Position numbers and translations under genes: made by a program
Assembly: GCA_013397435.1 (NCBI GenBank)
Contig: VZRG01000292.1
Span: forward strand, 63,402-127,401
Source of the DNA: Erythrocercus mccallii
Lineage: Eukaryota > Chordata > Aves > Passeriformes > Dicruridae
Direction of reading: 5' to 3'
Length of the DNA: 64,000 bases
Shown: positions 22,976 through 35,200 of the stretch, in pieces
Position numbering within the stretch: position 1 is the stretch's first letter
How the letters are laid out: every line of letters begins with the position of its first letter
The notes under the pieces: model-generated
Seen by the model: the letters and a program-made list of their open reading frames with translations, nothing else
Database searches by the model: none
What the model was told of the DNA's origin: nothing

Positions 22976-23565
22976 CCGCGCCCCCTGAGTTCCTGCGGTG
23001 GAACGTCCCAACCGCTGCCTCAGCTGCGGGCGCTCGCAGCCTGGCCGCCGGGAGTGGAACGTGCCATTAGTGAGCGGGGAGGGGGAGGGGGGGTAGGGGG
23101 CAGGCGAGGGGGCAGCACCGGGAAGCAGTGAGGTTTTCAGACGCTCGCTGAGTCTGAGGGGGCCTGAGAGGGGCTGCAGGGTCTCGGCTGAGGCCCGGGT
23201 ACAGGAGGCCTGACAAAGACCTGAAATAAAGTCTCTCTACGGGAGAACAGAAGTATTTCCGTACACAACAGTTCATTATCCTTTATGCCTAGAAATGGTG
23301 CGATAAAGAAGTGCTTTATTTTCCCCAAATAGATAATTCAGGGAGATGGTGTGAAATGTTTGAAATGGTATGGAAATACAAATTAAAAATTAAATGAAAA
23401 AACGGCCATTTGGAAATGCTGTAACAGACCCTCCCACCAGGCTAGCGCATTAAGCTCAGTGTCATATTGTGCATACAGTTGTCCACAGTGAAAAACTGAG
23501 GAGTGTAGAGACGCTGTTGGCTCAGCGTGGTGAGACTGGTCTGCAACACAGCTCAGCTGCAAAAT

Positions 23566-23630
23566 CACAGAATCGTTTAGGCTGGAAAAGACCTTTAAGA
23601 CCATCAAGTCCACCTGTTAATCCAGTACTG
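23566..23630 (-). repeat. CR1 LINE 3' tail fragment
   Basis: AATCACAGAATCGTTTAGGC followed by TGGAAAAGACCTTTAAGACC is the reverse complement of the CR1 3' tail. Very short and 5' truncated. Confidence 0.85.
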
Positions 23631-24944
23631 CCAAGTAAGGACTAAAACAGAAAAGAATGTGGGACATGCAAAGCTTGCAGAAAGCTGTCTTGTGACACAG
23701 ATGGCATTTCTGCTTCCTGTGGGAGGAAAAAAGCACTTCCATGCAACCCAGTCCATTAGGTTTTATGGCTAAAACCTTCCAACAAAATGTTCTTTTTCCA
23801 AACTGATTATTTGTAATGCTGGTGTACAAAAAAAATTTGTTAAATAAAATTTTTAATCCTTTATTTGCTCCTAGACGTGACCTGGTATCCTGTAGAGATT
23901 AATTGTTGGTCTACAGGGAAATAAAGTTATAGTAAATGACTATTTTGAAAAAACTTTCCTGGAAAGATTACGTACTTCTTGCAGCAAATAAAATATTGTA
24001 CAATAAAATATAAGAATGCGTTATATACAAGAAATAGATGCACAGACAAATTTTATAAAACTTAATTGAAATCATATTGTTCTTAAGAAAAAATACTGAG
24101 TGGCCCAAGCTTACTCAAGTGTCATGTAGGAAATGTGTGAAAAGGACCAATGGCTTTAGTGTTACAGCCATGTTTAGCATGGGTAGGGTAATACTGCCTC
24201 AAACACATCTTTTCTATAAACTAATCACCAGTGTAAAAGTACATGAATGCTAATCAGGAAAGTAGGTAGTAATTTCTCTCTGGACAGAATAGATGTAACC
24301 TATAACTTAATTTTATTCCCTGTGTTTTTTTGAAGTGGCCCAAACTTGTAGGCTGTGCTCTGTTCTTCCTATTAGATGTGAAACAGCTTCTATACTTCTT
24401 GCCTACTGTCATGTCCTTAAAGTCTTCTCTTCACGTCTCCTCGGCCTTAATCAAGGTTAAAAGCAGTACAACATCGCTTATAAGCATTCTAACACTTGAT
24501 TTAAATTCTGCAGAATCTCTTAATATTACTGTATGTTTCTTTCTTCTTGTGTGATTAGCTCCACTTTCTACTTGTTTTTTTTTAAGTTAATTGTAGTTTT
24601 TGAGTTGTATGAAGTCCCATGAAGATTCAGCTTAGTGGGATTCACTCTACTGAACGTGATGTTGCAACAAGACACTGAGCTTTGGCTTCCGATGTTCTTT
24701 AAGTGGTCTGTGAAGGCAAATGTAAAGTGATTATTCTCTCTGAGCTTGGAAACACTGTGAATTGGAGATGCGACTGAGATTCATGCTCCTGTGGGAATAT
24801 ATTTTAGCAGCCAAAGGAGGTCCAAGGGCAGGGAGTTGATGTGTAGTAGCCAGTTTGGCTTGATGCATGTGCTCAGACGTTTCATGAAACAGCCAGCTCA
24901 ACTCTGTGAAAGAAATAATCTCACACCTGACTTTCTGTTTTGTT

Positions 24945-24969
24945 GTAGATGAAGCCCCACTTCATCTAC
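24945..24969. repeat. 10-bp perfect hairpin
   Basis: GTAGATGAAG, a 5-nt spacer CCCCA, and CTTCATCTAC form an exact inverted repeat in the TUBE1-LAMA4 intergenic region. Confidence 0.8.
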
Positions 24970-25210
24970 GTAGTATAAAATGCATGAATCAATACAGGTC
25001 CCCTTGGAGACAATTTTGTCTATGTTAATCATTTAATCAACAGACTTATGGTTATATGTGTTTCTTACCCTTAATTTCTCAGTAACATTTTGCTGATGTG
25101 TTATACAGGAATAGTGTTCCACAGCTTTGGAACACAAATTAAATAATTGTATAACTTACTATGTTATTTAGTGGAAATGAATTGTCATGGACTGCAGTGA
25201 CTCTGTGAAT

Positions 25211-25300
25211 CTTCTGATGTACTTTTGGCTCTTGTCACAGTGTGGGATTTAAGGGTTCTTAAATCCCACACTGTAACAAGAGCCAAAAGTACATCACAAG
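25211..25300. repeat. 43-bp near-perfect inverted repeat with 4-nt loop
   Basis: The arms at 25211-25253 and 25258-25300 pair over 43 bp with two mismatches, separated only by GGTT. Pairing stops abruptly outside the arms. It is intergenic, and I recognise no transposon family. Confidence 0.95.
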
Positions 25301-28300
25301 TTAAATATGTGTGCTATGCTTTCAGCATCTTTTTAATAACAGTCATTTGACTATTTAGGCCACGTGCTGCTGTAGGGAGGATACACTGGAATTTGAACTA
25401 ATGTTATCCTTTGATTTATATCAGGTCTTAGTTCACATATGAAGGTTTGTTTGTTTGTAATTTTTTTCCTATTTTTTGTTTGAGTTTTTTTCTTAAATTT
25501 AGAATTGCTGTATTTTGGGAAATTACTGTCAGGCTTGTAACAGTTCATCTTTCCTTTTTCTGGTCAGGCTGTTGTCCATACGCTGGATTCTTGAGGAAAA
25601 TGGTGTTCTCTACACATATTGAGATGCAAGAGATAGAGGGGGCTGAGATCCCACTAAAATCCTCTACTTTGAAGCAGTTTCCCGAGCATTTGATCTTGAA
25701 ATTGGTTTCTTTCTTACATAGTCATGCAAATGTCCAATTTCAGAATATTTTGGGATACAATAACAGCGTAGTTGCAGCCCTGATTTAGATAATGGCTATA
25801 ACAACACTTATTAAAACCTTGAGGGTGGCGGAGAAAAGTTATAATCTCCTTGGGGTCAGTGCTCATTTTTTGTAGGCTTTCTGCAGAATTTAGATAGTTA
25901 TATTCATGTTAGAAATGGAAATGGACAATCTGACAATGTAGCTTAAAACTTGAACGTTTTTCCCAAATCTTTGTAGATGAATGGTTTTGTACTTTGAAGC
26001 TGTAATTTTTAAGATAGATACAGAAGACAAATTGAATTCTGGGAAGATTTCTGCTTAGGCAGTTGCCTTCTCTTAAAAACCAGCAGCCTTGAAATGAGTG
26101 CAGAGGTATGTGCAATATAATGCAACACATACTGGCTTTCTTTGGCGCATATGAAATGGTTATTTTAAGGTCTATGTGGATGTTGGGGGCAGGGATATTT
26201 GCATTTTTTTTCTGCTCTCTTGTGAGTCTGCAAGTGTCCTCTGGTTTATACTGTTTTTCTTTGGAAACCCTGTTCTGCAGAGGGAAAACCCTGCAGAAAT
26301 GTGGAAAAACCACATCTCTGAAGCCTAGAAGGGAAAATTGAGGAAGTCGTCCTCCAAAATAGTGCTGTGTTTGATTAGCTGGTGATATAGTAAAGAGAAG
26401 TAAATTGAATAGTAGCAGTTTATGAATTTTAATTGGTTTTTATTCACATACTGTTTTAGTATATTTTTAGTTTTCCATATATAAAGTTTGCAAAGGACTG
26501 ATTAAATCAGAAAAGTCATTCTTAAATGTAAATCCACAGAATGAAACCAAATCAAATTGCAGCAAATATGCTTAAGAGAAATATTGTTTATTCACTGATC
26601 TGGGTGTGGATATGAGAAAATATGCTTTGGTTTGAAGTAGGTGTGAGACAGAAAAGCATTCCGAGTATGTGTGTACCACTTAGCATAAAATGCTCCATTT
26701 AATACCAGCGTTCACTAAACTCCGATGCTCTTAGGGGCCACAAGCATTTGCTATTCCTGGCTATCTCTGCTGAGCAGCTGCAGGCAACTCAAAAGGAATT
26801 TCAGTAATCCTTGTAACCAACCTATCTAAACAGGGATCTGCTGTTTTTTCCCTGCAGCAACAGGGTCTTGGAGACCAGGGCCTGAGGAAGCTAAGCTCTG
26901 GTTGTGGTGTTTTTTGAGGTCATCTAACAACTCACTGGCACTGAGAGGAGACTTCTTTTTTTACCCCTGCTCCCAGCTGCACTGCCCTGACACCATCCAT
27001 GGCCTCTGTAATCACTGGGAACCCATCTCACTGATTTGTCCTCAATACCAATAATAAAAAAAAAAATCCCAAAGCAAAAGCCCTATATTTTCTAAACCTA
27101 GTAAAAGTTCCATTTATGGTTAGTAGTTGGGAGCAGGAAAAAGCTGAGCAGGCATACTGGTTTTGGTGCCTGAGACAAAGATGGCATTTGAAGGCAACTG
27201 GATTTAGGGATCTACGCCTGGTCCAGAGAGACTGCAGGGGGATACTGCTTGCTTCTCAAGTATGAACAGTAGGCTTTGGAGAGATGAAAAGTAGGGTCTA
27301 TATAGCACTCCCATGTGAAGGAAGCGTCTGTCAGCTTAGCGTTGGAAAAGGAATCAGTTCTTGGACCATATTGCCTGAGAGCTGCAGGGAAGAGAAAAGG
27401 GGACATGTTCAGGAGAAAGCAAGCAGAACAGGAATGGGGCTGAAAGTATGAGCAGAGCAGACAAGACTGATGCAAGGAGAGGCAGTGGCTACTGGGGCCA
27501 CACTGTGTCCACTTACCACCTAACACTGTACTCTAGAGACAAGTGGTGAGTCTGTGATGGGGTCCCAGCTGCTGGAAAGTTCCTGTGCCTGTATATCCGG
27601 AGGTTGCAGTTCTTTATCCAGAGTAAGCCAAGTCTGCTGCAGTGTGTCAAAACCCTTATTTTCACCCTACTGAGAGTAGCAGGGAAGCTGCTGATTAGTG
27701 CTTACATATGTATCTTGTTCTGGTGGTTCTTCCATCTGTCTATGCTTTCAAGATCTTTGGATTCCAGTTTTCATTTGTGTGTTTTCCAGATGAATTGTTA
27801 TTAATTTTTAGTCTCGAGGCTGTTGTCCTTTATTTTCACATTTCATAGTTTCCTGCTTTGCAGTTGGTCATATTTTGAATTGGTTCCAACAATAATTTGC
27901 TCAGCAACCATAAAACTTTCTATAACATTACTTTATTCTTTAAAAAAAAGAAAGCTAAATGGCTTCGATTCCTTGTAGGTGATGACTGAAGGGCCTAAGT
28001 TTTGCATGTGACTTGTGTCTATTTGGTGTGCAAGCCTACTGTGAGTTGAACCCTACCATTAACTTCCACCTACCTTCTATGGTTAGAACATAGCTCAGAT
28101 TTGCAGCCCTTTGCCTTCTGTTTACATCTTCCTGTTTCACTCTTGGTTCCTCTGAAGCAGCATATCTTCCAAAAGCACACATTCCTTGTTTAAGGATTAG
28201 TGCTGTAAACTGAAGTCCTGCAGGAGTCTCAATGGGAGGTGATGTTTTTGTATGATAAGAGAGTCACCTGAAGTTGTGACTGTGATTCTGCTTTCTATGC

Positions 28301-28470
28301 TTAATCTGTACTTGTGTAACATTAGTGCAAAGGAGATCACAATGAGACTGTGAATTTAGTGCTGTGTTTGTATGTAAGTGCATTTAAAAATTCAGAGAAA
28401 AAACCTGAAATTTGGAATTGTCTGTAAGGCAAGCATCACTCTAAGATTCCCTAGTTTAGGTAAATGAGCA

Positions 28471-28488
28471 TATATATATATATATATA
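28471..28488. repeat. (TA)n microsatellite
   Basis: Nine uninterrupted TA units in the intergenic region. Confidence 0.9.
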
Positions 28489-28944
28489 AAGCATCTGTCT
28501 TAAAAGATATACATTCTCTCTTCATATTGTGCTAGAACATACTCATGAAGTCTAGAAGTGGAATAAAATTTTTAGTTTTTCATTGTAAGCTTACATAATT
28601 AGTATACTCTCTTCCCCCCATTTTATTTGAGGAATATATAAGTGAGTTGAATGGAAAATTAAAAATATATAGTAAGATCTTTGAACAGTATTTGCAATAT
28701 AAATCTATTATCTAGCTTTATTCTTTGATGTGCATTAGCAGATCTTTTTCTGTGGAACAAAGGGTGACTAAGATATGGAATTAAATTATGTAGAGGATCT
28801 ATTTTGAAAGTAACATATTTAATATAATTTTAATTTTTTTTCATAATCTCATATTTTCATGTAACAAACTGGCCACACATACACTATAAGAAATGGTAAA
28901 GCTCACTCTTGTGGTATATTAAGAGAAGTGCAGAAGCAACAGCT

Positions 28945-28950
28945 TTTATT
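28945..28950 (-). other. candidate LAMA4 poly(A) signal
   Basis: AATAAA on the − strand, about 150 bp past the LAMA4 stop codon. Other AATAAA or ATTAAA sites further left could serve instead, so the length of the 3' untranslated region is uncertain. Confidence 0.4.
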
Positions 28951-29094
28951 CTTCAGTGATTTTTGTTTGCGTGTAAATATTAGAATTGACCCCCCCTTCC
29001 TGCTTTCTGTGGATGTAGCTGTGATATTTTCATTCTTCTTGTCTTGCTGTTTCTTTTGTTCTAGTTTTCTTTCTGTGATCGATGCAGTGCACTA

Positions 29095-29240
29095 TCAGGC
29101 TGCTGGACAAGTATTGATGCTTACAGCACCACTAACCAAAGCTGCTTTACTAAAACTCACTGGTTTTTCGTCAATCATGAAGTTACGAATGCAGCCAATG
29201 AAGGAATTGCGTGTAGTCAGGCTTGATGTTAGCAGAGACT
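29095..29240 (-). CDS. LAMA4: LAMA4 last coding exon (LG5 end, stop)
   Basis: Encodes SLLTSSLTTRNSFIGCIRNF, then VSFSKAALVSGAVSINTC and PAA before TGA (29095-29097). The two cysteines are the usual pair closing LG5. Confidence 0.96.
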
Positions 29241-32200
29241 CTGGAAGAAGAAGATTTAAAAATTAAATAAAATAAAAATTTAGAGCTCATGATGGGTAAA
29301 ACAATCGGTTTGGTGGCAGAATCTTTTAACTTTGCTACTAAGTGCAGTTCCTCTGAATCTTCTTTTAAAACATTTGACCTACTGTCAGTGTCTAGAGGCC
29401 ATTAATGTATAGTTAGTTATCTACGGTTATGTAAAACTCTTGATACTATATTATCAATGGAGACACAATTTTGCATTTTTTGACAGCTGCATTTTCTTTT
29501 AAGTAACAGAGTAGATGAGTCCCAGTGTCTACTTTTGTAATTTAACATCACATATATTGTCATCTGTGTCTGATTTGTTAGTTTACATTCAGTTGGCTGT
29601 GTCTGCATGGCATTATTTAGTATTGTATCTCATTTGTTGTGAAGTTCTGTGTAAGAGTTTCCTGTGCCAGCCTGATAATGGCATTATAGAGCCAATGTAT
29701 GGCATTGCTTTAGTATTCAATAATTAATGTAGAAATAGAAGGCTCTATTATGAAGCAGAACAGCGTTTGCAATTACCCCTTTATATTACCTCTCTGGGAA
29801 GAGTTCTGTCCTAATAAAATTCCAGTTTGTATTTAAAGAGTGAGCAGGCATCTGTGCATAGAATTCATTATTCCCTTTTGGCTCATTTTACCTCCTGGTA
29901 GTGTGGGATGGATGTGAACACTGCACACTCAAGCCACTAATCCAAGATAAGCCTTGTAATGAATTTTGTAGTTAGAGCTGTTAATGATTGACATGCGAGG
30001 CTCAGAGAAATAATGCTACATGTTTTCAAAGAGAAATATACCGGAGTTGAGTTAAAAATTGAATCACGTAGTGTTGATTACCGTTTGTATATGAACCCCA
30101 AAAGAGTGGCTCTGTCTGTTAAATAAGGGAAGGAAATGTGGTAATCTTGGCCCATGCTACACAGATGGTCTGTGAGTTACAAATACACAGGAGCAGAATT
30201 CTTTCTAACAGAAACCCCTAATAAGAGAGTCTCTGTGTTTTGTCTTGTATTCAAAGATGGCATTGCTTGAAGAAGAGGAATGAAGCCTACCAGCAACTGC
30301 ACCTTGGTACTCCAGTTACAGTGACAGTGAGTTTCCAATCCCATAAATAAATAAATCACTTCTTAAAAAAACAGTAAGCCCACATGGGAAGGAAAAATAG
30401 AAAAAAGAAATTTTGTTTGTAGTTGGCTGACTTCTCTACTGAATCCATACCTTACCGTCCAGCAGCTGTGAATGTTTTAATTTCAATGACGCAGCACATC
30501 TTTTTCTTTGAGAACTTGAGGCAGAACATTTATGATCAGCGCTTGAGCCTTTGAACTTTACCAGGTTATTCACATGGTTTTTTTCTTTTTTGAGATGAAA
30601 ACTTACTCTTTATGCTTTCTCTGGAAACAGGGCTGAAATCTGAGAACCATGTACCACAAAGATATCATAAACATACCTGGTACACCTCCAATAAACACTG
30701 GCTCCCTGTGGTCAATTGCCTTTGGATTTAGTGGCCCTACCACATGGTTGACTTCAGAGTCTACGTCCAGCTGCACCACATTTGCGTCTCTAATAACTGA
30801 AAGGAGAAGGAAAGGGGATCAGCAAGAAGTAGCACATGAGTTTTTTATGACAGACAGGAATTATCTGTTTGGTGTGAGTAGTTGATTTCATGTTTGCTAG
30901 ATTGGGTGTGAACCAACAGTGATGGCTTGTGAGCAGATTCTGGCATAGAGCAGGGCCAATGGAAGATACAGTGGGAGCAAGGGTGCTTTTGAGTGGGGCT
31001 CTTGATCACTGGGTTGCATTGTTTGGGCTCCAGTTCAGGCATACAATAGCTTGTGGCTTAGAAAAACTGCCCAATCACTCCCAATTGGGGATGTATTAGA
31101 ATACAGTGAGGCTTCTCCCTTTTTTGTTCCTGGATTTGCTTCAGATGGAAACCAGAGTTCTTGTGGAAGGGGTGCAGACTCAGATCTCTTCTGCAGTGAT
31201 GGTGGAAGACATCCTAAGTCAGCATCTAGATAGGAAGATGAGGGGGTTCAAAGTACTCAGGGTTTAGAAATACTTTTTGACTTTCAAAATCAGGAAAGAA
31301 GGGTGACTGGCTGGTGCAGAGGGAAAATCCCGGCTGTAGAGATCTCTCTATTTTGAGCAAAAGGTTCCCCACATCTGTCTTGTTATTTGACTTTTAAGGG
31401 TAACATATACTTTTGCCTACTGCATTCTATCAACTTAGTTAAACTCTAATTGGGAAAGGAAGAATATAATCTGGAATATGAATTAGGAAAGGTAGCCAGC
31501 ATTTCAGCTAGGCTACTTTCTGTTCTTTGAACAAGGAGCTTCCATCTTTGTTCTTCCTATCTTTGTAGGAACTGTGCTTGTTCTCCCAGGGAGCTCTACA
31601 GTTGTGTCTGAGGGATAAATAAGACTGTGTCTTTCACACAAACTTGGGTCTTGGCAGGTGAAAAAGAAGAATATAGAAAATACTTCTGCACTGCCAGTGC
31701 TCTAGCCCATGGAGATGGATATCTGGGGAGCAAGAGATAGGCTCTGTTACCTTAATTACGGGATGATCACCTTTTACTGACCTGCAATTCGATGCCACCT
31801 GCCATCGCAGAGACTCTGTTTCAGTGTCACTGAAGTTGAAAAATCCTTTATTCCATTATTCAGTTTCACAGTAACCTGAGGGAAAAATAATGTAATTATC
31901 ACTGTAACCCCCTCCTTTTCTTTTTTTACCTTCTGTTGTAATAATGTTTTATTTTCTACTCAAAACATGTCAAGTGTACAATAGAAGGAAAATGTGACTT
32001 CATTAAATTCTTCAAAATAAAGTACCTTTTAAATCCAAATTTAATTTTTCAACAAATTTTCAGATTCAATAGTTCTGAGACATTCCTAATCATTTCAAGA
32101 AAGAGTTCAAAAAAAGATTTAAAAATAAGAGCTAATTTCACTAATTTACTAGTACCTGTACTCTATAATTTCCTGTGTAGTAAATTAATGTTTAGAGGCA

Positions 32201-35200
32201 TCAGATGATGTTTTTGGCATCTTGCTAGCCACTTAATAAGGAAAACAGTAATGAAAAACCTAAATATGAACAAGCAGAAAAGATATGAGAAATGAATACA
32301 TGGCAAATTCAAGAATGACTTTTAAGTTACTGGTTCAAGCTCAGCAGTAAGTCTCTGGCAGAGCTAGAAAGTGAATGTAATTCTGAATTTTGCACCTCTG
32401 CTTTAGTTAATGGATTAATATCTTTTTGTATGGAAATGTTCCAGCAGCAGCAAAACAGTGTTGTGCCCCTGCTGTGGGACATGAGAGTCCTTGTGGTGAT
32501 TGCCAGAGAACACACTCTGAGTCCAACCATTCCGATTTTTCAAATGTTGACGTAGTCCCTGATTATACTGACACTATGTTGACTGAAAATCACAGAAGCA
32601 TAGAATGGTTTGGATTGGAAGGGACCTTAAAAACTATCTTGTTTCAACTCTGCTGCTGTGGACAGGAACACCTTGCATAAGATCAGGTTGCTCAGAGTCA
32701 CTTCCAATCTGGCCTTCAACATTTAATGGGATGGGGCATCCACAGCTTTTCTGGGCAACCTGTTCCAGTGCCTCACCACCCTCATAGTAAAGAATTTCCT
32801 CCTAATAGCTAATCTATGTCTACGTTCAGTTTGAAGCCAATCCTCCTTGTCCTGTCACTACATGCCCCTGCAAATAGTCTCTCACAGGGAAACAACTTAT
32901 ATTTAATTCTAGAGGATCTCTGTTTTGATACAGTTGTAACAAAGAGATATTAATTATTTTTTTCCAGAAGGATATCAACTAACACAATTAAAATGATCCT
33001 CATATTCTCTTTTATTCACCTTTGGACAAAATGTATAGATTAAAGCAAATAAAGAATCATGGGAGAAAGTGACTTCTTAATAAATCACCCAGACAGGCTG
33101 TACTGCTAGAGATGCGTACATTTAAAAAATGAATTAAAGTTGCTTATCTTATTTGTCCAGCAAAACAGTTTTCACAAAACAAGTCTTTTGTAATGCATTC
33201 AAAGAGAGCAGATAATTAATGCTAAAGAAACACAGGTAGAAGAAGCTACTGAGCTGCTTCAGGGACAAGCAGGGAAGAGCTGCTTTTCCACAGTGAATTT
33301 TGTTTATGAATTGCAAATGCATTATACAGGAAGTGAGGTGTGAAGCATAAGTGAAACAGCACCTTTTGTTAGACCAGTAGGTAAAGTTGGGAAAACCAGA
33401 CAAATTATTGGACATGCAGACCTTTGGTTAGAACTTTACATAAGAAGTGCTATACTGGATTGGTTCTGTACAAGCACAGCTTTTAAGTGTGGCACGATAC
33501 ACATCAGCACAATGTACTTAAGAATTTATCTGTTAGGTCACCAAGGACTAATACTGGGGAAAGAATAGGCTTCATTTTACCTAATCAGCTGTCAAAAGTT
33601 AGGTGTCTAACTGAAGCACCTGTTCTCTCTATAGCCAATACAGAAAAAATAAATTCTCTGAATAACAGCTCATTTAGTCACCTAATTAGACACCTTCTTT
33701 AGGATAGGATGAATCATGATGTTAAACTGTTTACTCAGTCACTCTGCTGTAGGTGCCTGCTCTTGCAGAAGAGGTGAGAGTGTTTCCTCTGGTGTTGCAT
33801 TTCTAACTGAGGTACAGCCAGCCTCACTTAAATACCTTTCAGGTGCAGTGATTGAAGCAGTGATTGAAGACTATCCACACTGCTCAGTCTCTTGACTGTA
33901 CCCTGAGTTTCTCTGCTGCAGGAAAGAGCAAAAAACTGCCAAGATTTCCTATGCTCTAAATCTTTCCTTGTATTGTTCGCTTAGGACTGAACTTTATTAC
34001 TGTATGTGTGAAGTGCATAGCATGAAGAGATCCAGATTTTATCAATGAACATAGTAAAAAATATAGCAATAGCAACAACTATCTGGTGAGTAAATTTCAA
34101 ACCTCTCTCCTTCATTTGGAATCCAGAGCCTGTAGAAACCAGGCCAACTGACAATCAGAACTTTTCCTTTCCCTCGCTCTTTCCACCACACATGTATCTA
34201 ATAAAGAAAGAAGATGCTGAGTGTAACTCAGACTTATATGTAAGAAATAAAAATTTATTGATAGTTACCTTACTTGTAACTGTGATACATTTTTAATATG
34301 CGAGTGAAAGAGCAGTGCCAAAAAGTCAGTGCTTTGCTTCTTTTCAGCTGATAACAAAATGTTTATGGCTTGTATTAGTAAAGTGATCTGCTCTTGTCTC
34401 AGATTTTTTTTTTTTTAGTATTTTAAAACAAATATTTGGTTTGGGTAATCTAAGCTGTTATTATATTTACGGGAGAAGTAAGAATCAGTTAATGGCAAAT
34501 TTGTAAGACAAAATCTGCATGTAGCAAAGCCCAAGTAGGTGGAAGAGAAACCAGTCAAGGCAGTGGAGGAGATGTGACCTTCTTTATACCTGTCCATTTC
34601 TCATGTGCATATTCAGGTACTCTCCATTCACGCTGTGACCATGCAGTAGGATTCCTGAGCTGCTTCGAGGACGTATTTCAAAAACAACTTCAAACTTCAG
34701 GCCTAAACTGAAGGATTCATCTGTGAAGTAAAAAGAATAACATTGTTTTCGTACTGAGTTAGTGATGAAATTGGACATTTATTCTAAGTCAAAGTAGAAC
34801 TTCAAGCTCAGGGTGGATTTTATTTGTCCTTTATTGAAATGCAAAATAGCATGGTGTGCTATTAATGACCCATTTCAACTTCTGTTTTGTGTTTGCTTGG
34901 AGTATTAATAAAGGTTTATTTACTTTTCTTATTATTTGAAAATGTATTTTGTTTAAAAATATTTCTTAGCAATGAAATGGACAGCAGAAAGTAAATGATC
35001 TATATTTTTGGCAGTTTCTTATTGTGCAGTTTCCTAGACACTCAGCAGTCATTGTTGAGTGAGTGGGAGTTCACTGAGGCTTTGATGATTCAGTAGGAGA
35101 AACTCCCTTTTTCAAACTGGTGACAGGCCAGGGAGCAAATTAGGAACACTTGTCTGATTCTTCTTGGTGCTGCTAGTGAATAGGGTTGTGCAGTTTCCTT

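Larger units (their letters stand above)
22660..23170. promoter_or_regulatory. CpG island, TUBE1 promoter and first exons
   Basis: The only strongly GC- and CpG-rich stretch in the window. It covers TUBE1 exons 1 and 2 and about 240 bp upstream. No TATA box is apparent, as usual for such promoters. It may drive transcription both ways, but no + strand gene was recognised to its right. Confidence 0.85.
23171..29094. other. intergenic region between TUBE1 and the LAMA4 3' end
   Basis: About 5.9 kb, AT-rich, with no recognised coding exon on either strand. It holds a CR1 tail, two hairpins, an AT microsatellite at 28471-28488 and probably the LAMA4 3' untranslated region near the right edge. 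The longest open frame (25909-26313, −, 134 codons) shows no family signature and is probably chance. FAM229B, expected here from mammals, was not found by eye. Confidence 0.7.

Noticed and set aside
26273..26298. Inverted repeat TTCTGCAGAGGG / CCCTGCAGAA
   Set aside because: Short, with a bulge, in low-complexity surroundings; not clearly above chance.
25909..26313. 134-codon open frame on − in the intergenic region
   Set aside because: No family signature and an AT-rich composition like its surroundings. Tested by eye as a small gene and not supported.
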